Under the pieces are notes generated by a model. It worked only from the letters and a program-made list of their open reading frames with translations. It was not told the DNA's origin and ran no database searches. Below, piece after piece: positions 35,515 through 44,790 of a stretch of DNA of 64,000 nucleotides. Source of the stretch: Olivibacter jilunii (GTDB taxonomy: Bacteria; Bacteroidota; Bacteroidia; Sphingobacteriales; Sphingobacteriaceae). The stretch lies in contig NZ_LR027854.1 of the NCBI RefSeq assembly GCF_900607235.1, forward strand, positions 124,001 to 188,000, read 5' to 3'. Numbering within the stretch: position 1 is the stretch's first letter; each line of letters starts with the position of its first letter. A program made the position numbers and the translations under genes.

Positions 35515-38500
35515 ATGGAGAAAAAGACAAATCACCTAACATCAAAAATCTTGGCTTTTTTGTTAATGGCCTGTTCCACCATCGGCGAACTGGCTGCCCA
35601 GACCATTCGTATGCAGGGAAAAGTAGTCGATGAAAAAAATGCACCCTTGGCCGGTGTATCCGTTCGGGACACCGTTAACCGTACGGGCGTTACTACCGAC
35701 CTTGACGGCCATTTCAGTATCATGACGAATAGTGGATCTACGTTAACCTTCTCGTTGATAGGTTACCTCAGTCAAAACCATAAAGTGAATGGAAGGCAAC
35801 ACTTAACCATTACGTTAAAAGAAGACATTTCCGCATTGGACGAAGTGGTGGTTATCGGTTACGGAACAATGAAAAAATCCTCGGTCACAGCGGCCGTGTC
35901 AAAACTGGAAAATAAAAATCTCGACCAGATTCCCTTAGCTAGACCCGAAGCCGCTCTCCAGGGTAGGCTAGCGGGCGTTAACGTATCGCAAACGCGCAGT
36001 GCTCCCGGTTCGGCGCCGCTGATACGTATCCGTGGTGGTTCAGGGTCCATTGATGCAGGCAATAGTCCTTTAGTGGTAGTCGACGGTTTCCCCGGCGGCT
36101 CGTTTGCCAATGTCAATATGAATGATGTGGAGTCGATCGAAGTACTTAAAGATGCTTCTTCTGCTGCCATTTATGGATCGAGAGGTGCGGGAGGAGTAAT
36201 TATTATTACTACGAAACGTGGAAAAACGGGAAAGCCGGTGCTTAACATCAATGCAAATGGCGGTGTTTCGACAGCCATGGGACACGATGATTGGCTGGAT
36301 AAAGATGAATATTACGCTTACGCTGTTAGATACCAAAACCGGGAATTTAATTATGTTGGTGGAGATACCAGTATTCCCGTTTGGGGAGACAATCGACGCC
36401 CTCCTCAATATCAGGTTAGCGATGCGCTAAGAAACAATGCCAATACCAATTGGCAAGATGCCCTCTTATCCCCTGCCCCTTTCCAGAACTACGATCTATC
36501 AGTAAGTGGTGGTACCGAAAACGTAAAATACTATGCATCAGCCATTATAAAAGATGTGCAAGGAACATTGAAAAACACCTGGTTTAAAAGTTACGGTGCG
36601 CGAGCAAATGTGGATGTAAAGGTAAACGATCGCGTGAATATGGGGCTGATGCTTAATCCCAATTATACACGTAATCGCTTATCCCCCCATGCGATGATCG
36701 ACTTGGTCAAATATCCGCCATTTGTGCCAGTTCAAAACCCAGATGGCTCCTATCCAAAAGCGCGTGATTATTGGGGGCTCGTCGTATCCGGCCAAACGAA
36801 TCCCATGGCATTTATGGAAGGTTCTTTCTACTTTGACGATGCCATGACCACCATAGGCGAAATGTATGCCAGTATCGATCTTGCCAAAGGGCTCAAAATA
36901 AAATCTTCCATAGGAACCACCATAAGTTATTCTTCTTCCGATCGGTTCCGAAGCACTTGGGGTTCAACCAATGGCATATCCATTGGTACAGCTAGTGACT
37001 CCAGAACCATTAACTTACTGAATGAAAACGTATTAAGTTATAATAAGGATTTTAATAATCATCACTTCGATGCGATTCTGGGAGCATCTTATCAAAGAGC
37101 AACCTCCAGATCATCGGCTATGGGGGCCGTACCCGGGTCATTCAATAATGACATTATCCATACCTTAAATAATGCGATTATCGATCCCGCCCAAACCAGG
37201 ACGTCTAAAACAGAATGGGGACTCGTTTCCTATTTCTCTCGCGTTCATTATGCTTATAAAGACAAATACCTATTATCCGCTTCCATGCGAACGGACGCTT
37301 CATCGCGTTTTGGACCAAATAATAAATGGGGATGGTTTCCTTCGGCATCCCTTGCTTGGCGAGTTTCGCAAGAGGAATTTATGAAAAGTCTCTCTGCCAT
37401 AAGTGATTTAAAGCTACGTGCAAGTTACGGTTCGACCGGAAATTTTAATATTGGCAATTTTGACTATCTAGGCCAAATCGGGAACACTTATTATTCGCCA
37501 AACAATGAGCTTTCCAATGCACAGGTACAAACTACCCTGGGTAATCCGTCACTCAGCTGGGAGAAAACGCAGGAATATGATTTCGGTATTGATTTGGGCT
37601 TATGGGCAAACCGACTTAATCTTACCGTGGATTATTACCAAAAAACCACCTCTAATTTGTTGTACAATGTATCTATTCCTGCGATTACCGGCTTTACAAG
37701 CTGGCTTACGAATATTGGAAAAATCCGCAATCAAGGGATCGAACTGGAATTGACTTCTCGAAATTTTCAAGGAGGATCTTTTTCGTGGTCGACCTCCTTC
37801 AATCTTGCTCATAATAAGAACAAGGTTATTGATCTGGGTGGGCTTTCCGAGCGCTTATATACGGATCGTTTTGGTATGAGCTGGCTGCTGCGACTGGGAG
37901 AACCCATGTTTTCTTATTATGGTTATCAAGCCATAGGTGTTTTACAAAATCAGGAAGAAGTAGCTAATACCCCCGTTCTTTCAGGATCCAAACCCGGAAA
38001 TCCGAAATATCAAGATGTCAATGATGACGGGCGCATTAACCCCGAAGACCGGGTGATATTAGGTAGTTATATGCCGAAAACTATTTTGGGTTTGGTGAAC
38101 GATTTCTCATGGAAAAATTTTGATCTCAGCATTGCCATTCAAGCTTCATTGGGTGCTAAGATCTATAACTTCGAGAACCAATATTACCAAGGCAATGTCT
38201 TAGGTGCAATGCGCCGCTCCTTAGTAGAAGGGCAGTGGTGGTCGGAACAGGAGCCGGGCGACGGAAAGATGCCTGCAGCGGCGTTAAGTCAATTGGAATT
38301 TCAGGCGAATTCCAGTATCTATATCGAAAATGCCTCTTTTCTTGCCGTTCGCAACGTAAACTTCGGTTATACTTTTTCCGAACACCTTGCGAACAAACTA
38401 AAAATGAAAAAATTTCGGCTCTACACTTCCATCAACAACCTTTTTATGATTACCGATAAAAATTTTCACGGCTATAACCCGGAAGGTTATACAGCTGGGG

Positions 38501-38592
38501 AAATCGACGGAATCAATAGTACTCCTGGTTATAATAGTGGTTCAGAACCTGTTAATCGAATTTTCACATTAGGCCTAAATGTTAATTTCTAG
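35515..38592 (+). CDS. SusC-family TonB-dependent transporter (plus operon)
   Basis: A 1025-residue outer-membrane transporter and first gene of a ten-gene operon. Signal peptide (LAFLLMACSTIGELAAQ), carboxypeptidase-D-like domain (MQGKVVDEKNAPLAGVSVRD), DEVVVIGYGTMKKSS, plug (EAALQGRLAGVNVSQTRS, VLKDASSAAIYGSRGAGGVI), then a beta-barrel ending in FTLGLNVNF. It imports a glycan or glycoside across the outer membrane with the downstream SusD. Two operator-like elements precede it. Confidence 0.95.
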   Translation: MEKKTNHLTSKILAFLLMACSTIGELAAQTIRMQGKVVDEKNAPLAGVSVRDTVNRTGVTTDLDGHFSIMTNSGSTLTFSLIGYLSQNHKVNGRQHLTITLKEDISALDEVVVIGYGTMKKSSVTAAVSKLENKNLDQIPLARPEAALQGRLAGVNVSQTRSAPGSAPLIRIRGGSGSIDAGNSPLVVVDGFPGGSFANVNMNDVESIEVLKDASSAAIYGSRGAGGVIIITTKRGKTGKPVLNINANGGVSTAMGHDDWLDKDEYYAYAVRYQNREFNYVGGDTSIPVWGDNRRPPQYQVSDALRNNANTNWQDALLSPAPFQNYDLSVSGGTENVKYYASAIIKDVQGTLKNTWFKSYGARANVDVKVNDRVNMGLMLNPNYTRNRLSPHAMIDLVKYPPFVPVQNPDGSYPKARDYWGLVVSGQTNPMAFMEGSFYFDDAMTTIGEMYASIDLAKGLKIKSSIGTTISYSSSDRFRSTWGSTNGISIGTASDSRTINLLNENVLSYNKDFNNHHFDAILGASYQRATSRSSAMGAVPGSFNNDIIHTLNNAIIDPAQTRTSKTEWGLVSYFSRVHYAYKDKYLLSASMRTDASSRFGPNNKWGWFPSASLAWRVSQEEFMKSLSAISDLKLRASYGSTGNFNIGNFDYLGQIGNTYYSPNNELSNAQVQTTLGNPSLSWEKTQEYDFGIDLGLWANRLNLTVDYYQKTTSNLLYNVSIPAITGFTSWLTNIGKIRNQGIELELTSRNFQGGSFSWSTSFNLAHNKNKVIDLGGLSERLYTDRFGMSWLLRLGEPMFSYYGYQAIGVLQNQEEVANTPVLSGSKPGNPKYQDVNDDGRINPEDRVILGSYMPKTILGLVNDFSWKNFDLSIAIQASLGAKIYNFENQYYQGNVLGAMRRSLVEGQWWSEQEPGDGKMPAAALSQLEFQANSSIYIENASFLAVRNVNFGYTFSEHLANKLKMKKFRLYTSINNLFMITDKNFHGYNPEGYTAGEIDGINSTPGYNSGSEPVNRIFTLGLNVNF

Positions 38593-38596
38593 TCAC

Positions 38597-40069
38597 ATGA
38601 AGAAGATTTTCTATACGCTATGTTCTCTTGCATTTTTGCTAAGCGGATGCCACGACAGTCTACTAAACCCTGTTCCTGAATCGGTGTTAACTGAAAAAAA
38701 CTATTACAATACCGCCAATGATATTGATCTAGCTGTATTAGGTATCTATAATAGATTACAAACAAGAAAACCAACCGATTATCAAATTTTAGAAGTACCA
38801 ACTGATAACTTATATCTATCGGCGAATACCTTAATCGAAGGGACTCCCGAAATGGATATGTTATCTGTGAATGCTACGAATCCTTTAATCGCTGCTTTTT
38901 GGGAAACAACCTATAACGGTATTTTCCGTACAAATGCAGTACTAACTAACTTGGATAAACCGACAGACTATGCTTCAGGTGAAAAAGAACAATTTGAAGG
39001 AGAAGCCAAATTTATGCGTGCGCTATTTTATTTTGATCTGGTTAGGCTATTTGGCGACGTGCCCAAAGTTACCGGCATACTGTCTGTTGAAGAAGCAGCT
39101 AGTATCGGTAGAAGTGCCGAAGACGAAATTTTCGCCTTGATTATAGAAGACCTTGAACGAGCGATTGAAATACTTCCCCTGAAAAACGCTATTGAGAATG
39201 GAAGAGCAAATAAAGCGGCGGCCATCGCTTTACTGATAAAGGTTCATGTTTACCAACAAAATTGGGATCTTGCTAAAGCGCAATTGGATCGTTTCTTTAA
39301 GGAAGCAGGCTCTTCTTTTAGCTTGGTAAGTGATTTTAGCTCCTTATGGAAGATTGCATCAGAAAACAATACGGAAGTACTATTTTCATTGAACTACATT
39401 GACGGCTCGAATGGCCATAATTTATCCACGGCATTTCTGCCGAATTCAGGCGTTATTGGCATTGCCTCGCGCGGAAATGAAATTGCATTGCCTTCCTGGA
39501 GCCTACACAAGAATTATGTGGAGGGCGATAGGCGCAAAAGCCCAACCATTACGGAATGGTGGATTCCGCCAAACACACCTAATGTACCTCCTATTTGGTA
39601 TCCCTATGTCAATAAATACGCCGTGCCACATACCCAAGGGCAATCAGGACTCGATTTACCGATTTTGCGTTATGCCGATATTCTACTCCTGCAGGCCGAA
39701 GTGCTATATCATCTTGGGCAACAACAAGAAGCATTGAATGCACTTAATAAAATACGAGAACGGGCCTTTGGAAATAGCGATCACAACTACACAACTGCAT
39801 CAATTACAAATGAGCAAGACTTTTTCCATGTGTTATTTCTGGAACGGCAGCTCGAATTTGCGTACGAAAATGAGCGATGGTTTGACCTGGTTCGATCTGG
39901 AAAATTTGAAGAAGTTATGAAACAAGAAGAGCGATTATTTAATCACGCAAACCAAACACCCGTAAAAGTTACACTTAAGCCACAAGCCTATATGAAGCGT
40001 TTTCCCATTCCTCAACGTCAGATTGATCAATCGGCAGCAGGTATTTTGGTACAAAACGAAGGATATTAA
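38597..40069 (+). CDS. SusD-family lipoprotein (plus operon)
   Basis: ATG 38597 (MKKIFYTLCSLAFLLSGC) gives a good lipoprotein signal, 4 bp after the SusC stop; an upstream start at 38579 would overlap SusC and spoil the signal. About 490 residues. RagB/SusD features: FEGEAKFMRALFYFDLVRLF, LPILRYADILLLQAEVLYHL, LERQLEFAYENERWFDLVR and the C-terminal RFPIPQRQID. It binds the ligand at the cell surface and closes over SusC. Confidence 0.94.
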   Translation: MKKIFYTLCSLAFLLSGCHDSLLNPVPESVLTEKNYYNTANDIDLAVLGIYNRLQTRKPTDYQILEVPTDNLYLSANTLIEGTPEMDMLSVNATNPLIAAFWETTYNGIFRTNAVLTNLDKPTDYASGEKEQFEGEAKFMRALFYFDLVRLFGDVPKVTGILSVEEAASIGRSAEDEIFALIIEDLERAIEILPLKNAIENGRANKAAAIALLIKVHVYQQNWDLAKAQLDRFFKEAGSSFSLVSDFSSLWKIASENNTEVLFSLNYIDGSNGHNLSTAFLPNSGVIGIASRGNEIALPSWSLHKNYVEGDRRKSPTITEWWIPPNTPNVPPIWYPYVNKYAVPHTQGQSGLDLPILRYADILLLQAEVLYHLGQQQEALNALNKIRERAFGNSDHNYTTASITNEQDFFHVLFLERQLEFAYENERWFDLVRSGKFEEVMKQEERLFNHANQTPVKVTLKPQAYMKRFPIPQRQIDQSAAGILVQNEGY

Positions 40070-40085
40070 TTATAGACATAATAAA

Positions 40086-41339
40086 ATGCCAAATCAAGAA
40101 ATAATCTCCAATTCTACATCTTACCACAAGCCACGTACCCAATATTTCAAGCATTGGTTTGCCTCTTTAGGTCCCGGAGTTATTACAGCAGCGCTTGTAT
40201 TCGGTCCGAGCAAAATGACAATTACCTCTAAACTAGGTGCAGATTATGGTTTCTCTTTATTATGGATTGTGGTTTTAGCCATTTTTTTTATGGCGATCTT
40301 CACTCATATGGGTGCGCGGATCGGCATCGCTGCACAGGAATCGCTATTGGGTGTGATCCGTAAAAAATGGGGTAAAATTTCCGCTATAATTATCGGTTTA
40401 GGGCTATTTTTAGTAGCGACGTCCTTCCAAGCCGGAAATGCCATCGGCGTAGGGATTTCCATTGCTGAAATCAATAATAGTTCTATTCCTATATGGATTA
40501 TACTTTTTAACATCATTGGAATCGTGCTGTTATTTTTTCGCGGTTTTTATAAAATATTGGAAAGGTTGATGATTCTATTGATTGCGTTAATGCTCTTTTC
40601 GTTTATCGTCACTTTGTTCTTTGTTAAGCCTTCTGTTGAGGACATTATTACGGGATTCGTTCCTTCCCTCCCCGCGGGATCAATCGGTCTCGTTATCGCA
40701 TTTTTTGCTTCGTGCTTCTCTATTGTTGGTGCATTTTACCAATCTTATTTAGTGCAGGAACGTAAAAAAAACACATTGGCTACGGACGGCCATCGAAATG
40801 GAAGTATGACAGGCATTATTATGCTGGGACTAATGAGCGCTATGGTCATGATCTGTGCAGCGGCCGTTTTGCATGCGGAAAAATTACCCGTGAATAATGC
40901 TTCGGACATGGCGCGGGCACTTGAGCCGTTATTTGGAAGATACGCATCCAGCTTATTTTTGATGGGACTTTTTGGCGCTTCCTTCTCCTCCTTAATTGGA
41001 AACGCGACGCTTGGTGGCACTCTGATAGCAGACGCATTTGGCTTTGATTATCAGTTGGATGCCAAAGCAGTACGTTTTTTTATCGCCTTGGTTATGCTTT
41101 TTGGAAGTGCCATTGCCATTGTTTTTGGGAAGCTTCCTTTGGAGCTTATTGTATTTGCTCAAAGTGTAACCATATTCCTCGTGCCCTTCATTGGCATCGC
41201 TATGTTTGTTATATCGAATGATACCCACATTATGGGGACGCTTGTCAATACAAAACCTACCAATTTTTTCGCCTCTATAGGTTTGATTGTCTTAATTATG
41301 CTGGCTATCAGCAATGCCAATGAATTATTCTTAAAATAA
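40086..41339 (+). CDS. NRAMP-fold transporter lacking the canonical metal-binding motifs
   Basis: ATG 40086 (MPNQEIISN) is chosen over TTG 40023, which overlaps SusD. About 417 residues with eleven or so membrane segments and clear NRAMP-type alignment (SLGPGVITAALVF, LGADYGFSLLW). However, where NRAMP metal transporters have DPGN in helix 1 this protein has GPSK (residues 40-43). In helix 6, where they have MPH, it has VGAFYQSYL (214-222). The Asp, Asn and Met ligands for Mn/Fe are therefore missing. Placed between SusCD and sugar-acid-type enzymes, it more likely carries an organic substrate across the inner membrane (inference). It sits 16 bp after SusD and 1 bp before the epimerase gene. 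Confidence 0.85.
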   Translation: MPNQEIISNSTSYHKPRTQYFKHWFASLGPGVITAALVFGPSKMTITSKLGADYGFSLLWIVVLAIFFMAIFTHMGARIGIAAQESLLGVIRKKWGKISAIIIGLGLFLVATSFQAGNAIGVGISIAEINNSSIPIWIILFNIIGIVLLFFRGFYKILERLMILLIALMLFSFIVTLFFVKPSVEDIITGFVPSLPAGSIGLVIAFFASCFSIVGAFYQSYLVQERKKNTLATDGHRNGSMTGIIMLGLMSAMVMICAAAVLHAEKLPVNNASDMARALEPLFGRYASSLFLMGLFGASFSSLIGNATLGGTLIADAFGFDYQLDAKAVRFFIALVMLFGSAIAIVFGKLPLELIVFAQSVTIFLVPFIGIAMFVISNDTHIMGTLVNTKPTNFFASIGLIVLIMLAISNANELFLK

Positions 41340-41340
41340 A

Positions 41341-42363
41341 ATGATGATGCAGAATTTAGAATTATTAGAACAAAAGCTATACGAGCCTTCAGCTTCCTTA
41401 ATCGCAGATATGTCTCAAATAGATGGTGACATTATGATCTTGGGTGCTGGTGGAAAAATGGGACCAAGTATGGCAAAAGCGGCGCATGTAGCCTCCAAAC
41501 TTGCCGGTAAAGACCGACGAGTGATTGCAGTATCCCGATTTTCAGATGGGGAAAGCAGGGATTTGCTTCAAGCAAGCGGCGTCGAAACCATTACGGCGGA
41601 CCTCTTAAACGAAGATCACTTACAGTCACTTCCGGACGTTGAGCATATTATTTACCTCGTAGGACAGAAATTCGGAACGACGGGCAAAGAACCGTTTACC
41701 TGGATCATGAACACCTATTTACCAGGTAGAATAGCCGAGCGCTTCAAAAATTCGCGTATGGTTATATTCTCTACCGGAAATGTCTACCCCTTATCATTGG
41801 TAACTGCAGGAGGATGCTCAGAAGAGCAAAGTCCGGAACCTATTGGGGAATATGGACAATCGTGCCTCGGACGGGAGCGGATCTTCCAATTCTTTGCTGA
41901 GAAATATCAAATTCCCACCTTGATTTATCGCCTCAATTATGCTATTGATTTACGATACGGTGTTCTACTGGAAATTGCCAAAGCAGTGATGGAAGACAAA
42001 CCTATTGATCTTCGTATGGGGAATGTAAATGTCATCTGGCAAGGAGATGCCAATGAGATTGCGTTGAGATCTTTGCTCCACTGTACCGTACCCGCTAAAA
42101 TTTTAAACGTCACGGGGCCGGAAACTGTTTCTATTCAATGGTTAGCGAACCAATTCGGTAATTTATTAAACAAAACTCCCCGTTTTATTAACGAAACTCA
42201 GCCAACTGCCCTTCTTAGCAATGCATCAGCGGCCCATCAGTTATTCGGTTATCCGAAAGTAACCTTAAGGCAAATGATCGAGATCACCGCTAATTGGTTA
42301 AATCATGGCGGAAAAACCATCGAAAAGCCGACGCATTTTCAAGAAAGACAAGGCCGATTTTAA
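41341..42363 (+). CDS. Atypical NAD-dependent epimerase/dehydratase (extended SDR fold)
   Basis: A 340-residue extended-SDR protein; three consecutive ATG codons open it. The Rossmann motif is ILGAGGKMG (about 34-41). The SDR Ser/Thr is in FSTGNVYP, but where the active site should read Tyr-x-x-x-Lys the sequence is YGQSC (Tyr171, Cys175), so the catalytic lysine is replaced. Later motifs (RLNYAIDLRYGVL, VNVIWQGDANEIA, NVTGPETVS) resemble UDP-sugar epimerases. The substrate may be a free or acidic sugar rather than a nucleotide sugar. No signal peptide; cytoplasmic, next to the NRAMP-like transporter and DHDPS-family aldolase. Confidence 0.8.
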   Translation: MMMQNLELLEQKLYEPSASLIADMSQIDGDIMILGAGGKMGPSMAKAAHVASKLAGKDRRVIAVSRFSDGESRDLLQASGVETITADLLNEDHLQSLPDVEHIIYLVGQKFGTTGKEPFTWIMNTYLPGRIAERFKNSRMVIFSTGNVYPLSLVTAGGCSEEQSPEPIGEYGQSCLGRERIFQFFAEKYQIPTLIYRLNYAIDLRYGVLLEIAKAVMEDKPIDLRMGNVNVIWQGDANEIALRSLLHCTVPAKILNVTGPETVSIQWLANQFGNLLNKTPRFINETQPTALLSNASAAHQLFGYPKVTLRQMIEITANWLNHGGKTIEKPTHFQERQGRF

Positions 42364-42382
42364 GACCAAACAACATTATCAC

Positions 42383-43462
42383 ATGAGCTTTCAATATTTA
42401 TCAGCTGAGAAGAAATCGCTTTTACAAACGGGTACCGTTATTCCTGCGCATCCACTAGCGCTGAACGCCGATAGGACTCTAAATGAATTCTATCAACGTC
42501 AATTGACGCGCTATTATATAGCATCCGGCGCAGGTGGAATAGCCATAGGCGTCCATAGCACGCAATTTGCAATACGATCACCCCATGTCAATTTATATGA
42601 AAAAGTGCTAGCTATTGCTGCGGACGAAATTGAGCGTAATCGTCCCCCTTATCCTTTTTTAAAAATTGCCGGGATCTGTGGCCGCACCGAACAGGCCATT
42701 AAAGAAGCGCAGTTAGCCAATAAATATGGTTACGATTTAGGCTTATTGAGTCTTGGCGGACTAAACGAATGGAGTGAAGATCAAATCCTGTTGCATGCAA
42801 AAGAGGTGGCGGAAATAATTCCTATTATCGGCTTTTATTTGCAACCAAGCGTGGGTGGCCGCATATTTAGCTATGATTTTTGGGCAAAATTTGCCGAAAT
42901 AAAGCATCTCGAGGCCATTAAGGTTGCCCCATTCAATCGTTATCAAACCCTGGATGTCGTGCGCGCGCTATGTCATTCAAGCCGTAAAGATGACATTGCG
43001 TTATACACGGGTAACGACGATAATATTGTCGCCGATTTATTAACCACCTACGCTTTTCCCATCAATGGCAAGCTAGTTACCAAAGAATTTGTTGGCGGAT
43101 TGCTGGGACACTGGGCCGTTTTTACAAGCAAAGCGGTGGCTCTACTGGAAGAAATAAAAACGTGTAAACGAACCAACTTTACCGGTGTTCAGGCATTACT
43201 TACCAAAGGTGTGCAAGTAACAGACATGAATGCGGTAATATTCGATTCAGCCCATCAATTTAAAGGTTGTATCCCGGGAATACACGAAGTACTACGAAGA
43301 CAGGGCCTTTTACCCGGTCGTTGGTGCTTGGATCCTGAAGAAGACCTTTCAGCCGGACAAATGGAAGAAATTGATCGCATTTTTAATGCCTATCCGGATT
43401 TAGTGGATCACACATTTCTCCAAGATTTCTTAATTAAAGATTTGTCAAATGGAAAAAGATAG
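42383..43462 (+). CDS. DHDPS/N-acetylneuraminate lyase-family aldolase or dehydratase
   Basis: ATG 42383 (MSFQYLSAEK) lies 19 bp after the epimerase stop; an earlier in-frame ATG at 42305 would overlap that gene by about 60 bp and adds a basic tail unlike the family. About 359 residues, longer than the usual 300. The TIM-barrel class I aldolase residues are present: Tyr152 in GFYLQPSVGG and the probable Schiff-base Lys180 in LEAIKVAPFNRY. SGAGGIAIGVHS occupies the place of the usual GTTGE loop. Members cleave or dehydrate 2-keto-3-deoxy sugar acids. The next gene starts 14 bp before this stop codon, so translation is coupled. Likely the carbon-cleaving step of the operon (inference). Confidence 0.82.
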   Translation: MSFQYLSAEKKSLLQTGTVIPAHPLALNADRTLNEFYQRQLTRYYIASGAGGIAIGVHSTQFAIRSPHVNLYEKVLAIAADEIERNRPPYPFLKIAGICGRTEQAIKEAQLANKYGYDLGLLSLGGLNEWSEDQILLHAKEVAEIIPIIGFYLQPSVGGRIFSYDFWAKFAEIKHLEAIKVAPFNRYQTLDVVRALCHSSRKDDIALYTGNDDNIVADLLTTYAFPINGKLVTKEFVGGLLGHWAVFTSKAVALLEEIKTCKRTNFTGVQALLTKGVQVTDMNAVIFDSAHQFKGCIPGIHEVLRRQGLLPGRWCLDPEEDLSAGQMEEIDRIFNAYPDLVDHTFLQDFLIKDLSNGKR

Positions 43463-44738
43463 AACGATACAAATTATTGAAACCGATAGTGCTTTTGAAA
43501 TTGAGAAGCTGATTCGTCCCTTTGGCTTTAAGGGGGCTTACCTCACCGAATTATGGCAAATTGTCACCAAACTAAGAGCTTCTTCCAGTTTAGAAAGTAT
43601 CGGCCTGTCTAATCAAAGTATTTTATATGGAGACGCCGATTTATTTGTTAAGTATGGCGAAACAAAAGGTAATGCTTTGATGTATGCATTGACTAATAGC
43701 ACTTTAAATCTGATTAAGGAAACGCCTTTTACTCATCCCATTTCTTTACAGGAGAAAATATTCCCTGATTTGATTTCAAATGGAAAATCCATCACGAACA
43801 AAGCCGATCTGCATATTAATTTTATACTAAACTCTTATGTGGGCATTGACCATGCAGCTTGGCTATTATTTGCTGCCGAACATGGTCTAGAAACTTTCGA
43901 TGCGCTTATTCCGGCACCGTATCAGTCGGCACTATCCAGTAAAAGTGATCGGCTGGCAGTCATGTTCCAAATTCCTTATGGTATGCCCTTGGAACAGATT
44001 AAAGAAGCCGCCCAATCGGGTTATTTTGTTTTCAAAATCAAAACCGGTTATCCAGGCGATCAACAAACGATGTTACAACATGATCAAGAACGGTTAACAC
44101 AAATTCATCAGGCACTTCAAGCTTATCGAACTCCCCATACCAAGGACGGTAAAGTACTTTATACCATGGATGCCAATGGACGATACGAAAAAAAAGAAAC
44201 GTTTTTAAAGTATTTGCAACATGCTGAATCTATTGGCGCTGCCAAGCAAATATTATTGTACGAAGAACCGCTTATGGAATCAAATGAAGAAGACATTTCC
44301 GATGTGCCCATACGGATTGGTGCTGACGAAAGCGTTCATGATGAACAGGGGGCAATTGTTGCTATACAGAAAGGATATCGGGCTATTATACTAAAAGGAA
44401 TTGCAAAAACGCTTAGCATGTCGATAAAAATCGCAAAAGCTGCTTGGGAAAAAGGAATCCCCTGTGCTTGTTCTGATTTAACGGTTAATCCTATTCTGGT
44501 AGACTGGCATAAAAATCTAGCGTGTAGGGTGCTTCCTTTCCCTGATATCGGCATGGGGCTGATCGAGACCAATGGTGATGTGAATTATATTAATTGGGAA
44601 AAGATGTGCACTTATCATCCTAAGAATAACGCGAACTGGACGAAAATCAAGCAGGGCGTGTTTTATTTAAATGAAGATTTCTATGCAACAAGTGGTGGTA
44701 TTTTTGAAAGCGCTGAACATTATAGTTCTCTGCTTTAA
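43449..44738 (+). CDS. Enolase-superfamily enzyme (mandelate racemase / muconate lactonizing type)
   Basis: A 429-residue protein. The superfamily residues can be read: Lys196 and Lys198 in FKIKTG, metal ligands Asp241 (MDANGRY), Glu272 or Glu273 (YEEPL) and Asp293 or Glu294 (GADES), and Lys316 in IILKGIAK. A Lys on each side of the active site is the arrangement of the muconate-lactonizing/epimerase subgroup rather than the His-Asp pair of typical sugar-acid dehydratases. The reaction is abstraction of a proton alpha to a carboxylate; the substrate is unknown. It overlaps the upstream aldolase gene by 14 bp. No signal peptide. Confidence 0.82.
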   Translation: MEKDRTIQIIETDSAFEIEKLIRPFGFKGAYLTELWQIVTKLRASSSLESIGLSNQSILYGDADLFVKYGETKGNALMYALTNSTLNLIKETPFTHPISLQEKIFPDLISNGKSITNKADLHINFILNSYVGIDHAAWLLFAAEHGLETFDALIPAPYQSALSSKSDRLAVMFQIPYGMPLEQIKEAAQSGYFVFKIKTGYPGDQQTMLQHDQERLTQIHQALQAYRTPHTKDGKVLYTMDANGRYEKKETFLKYLQHAESIGAAKQILLYEEPLMESNEEDISDVPIRIGADESVHDEQGAIVAIQKGYRAIILKGIAKTLSMSIKIAKAAWEKGIPCACSDLTVNPILVDWHKNLACRVLPFPDIGMGLIETNGDVNYINWEKMCTYHPKNNANWTKIKQGVFYLNEDFYATSGGIFESAEHYSSLL

Positions 44739-44790
44739 ACGCACGCTTTATGTATACATCTCATTAAACGTTCAAATAACAACTTGACAT

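Noticed and set aside
40023-40085. Longer N-terminus for the NRAMP-like protein from TTG 40023
   Set aside because: It would overlap the SusD coding end by 47 bp; ATG 40086 follows the SusD stop and gives a normal family start.
42305-42382. Upstream ATG for the DHDPS-family protein
   Set aside because: It overlaps the epimerase gene and adds a basic stretch that is just that gene's DNA in another frame; ATG 42383 begins at the conserved part.
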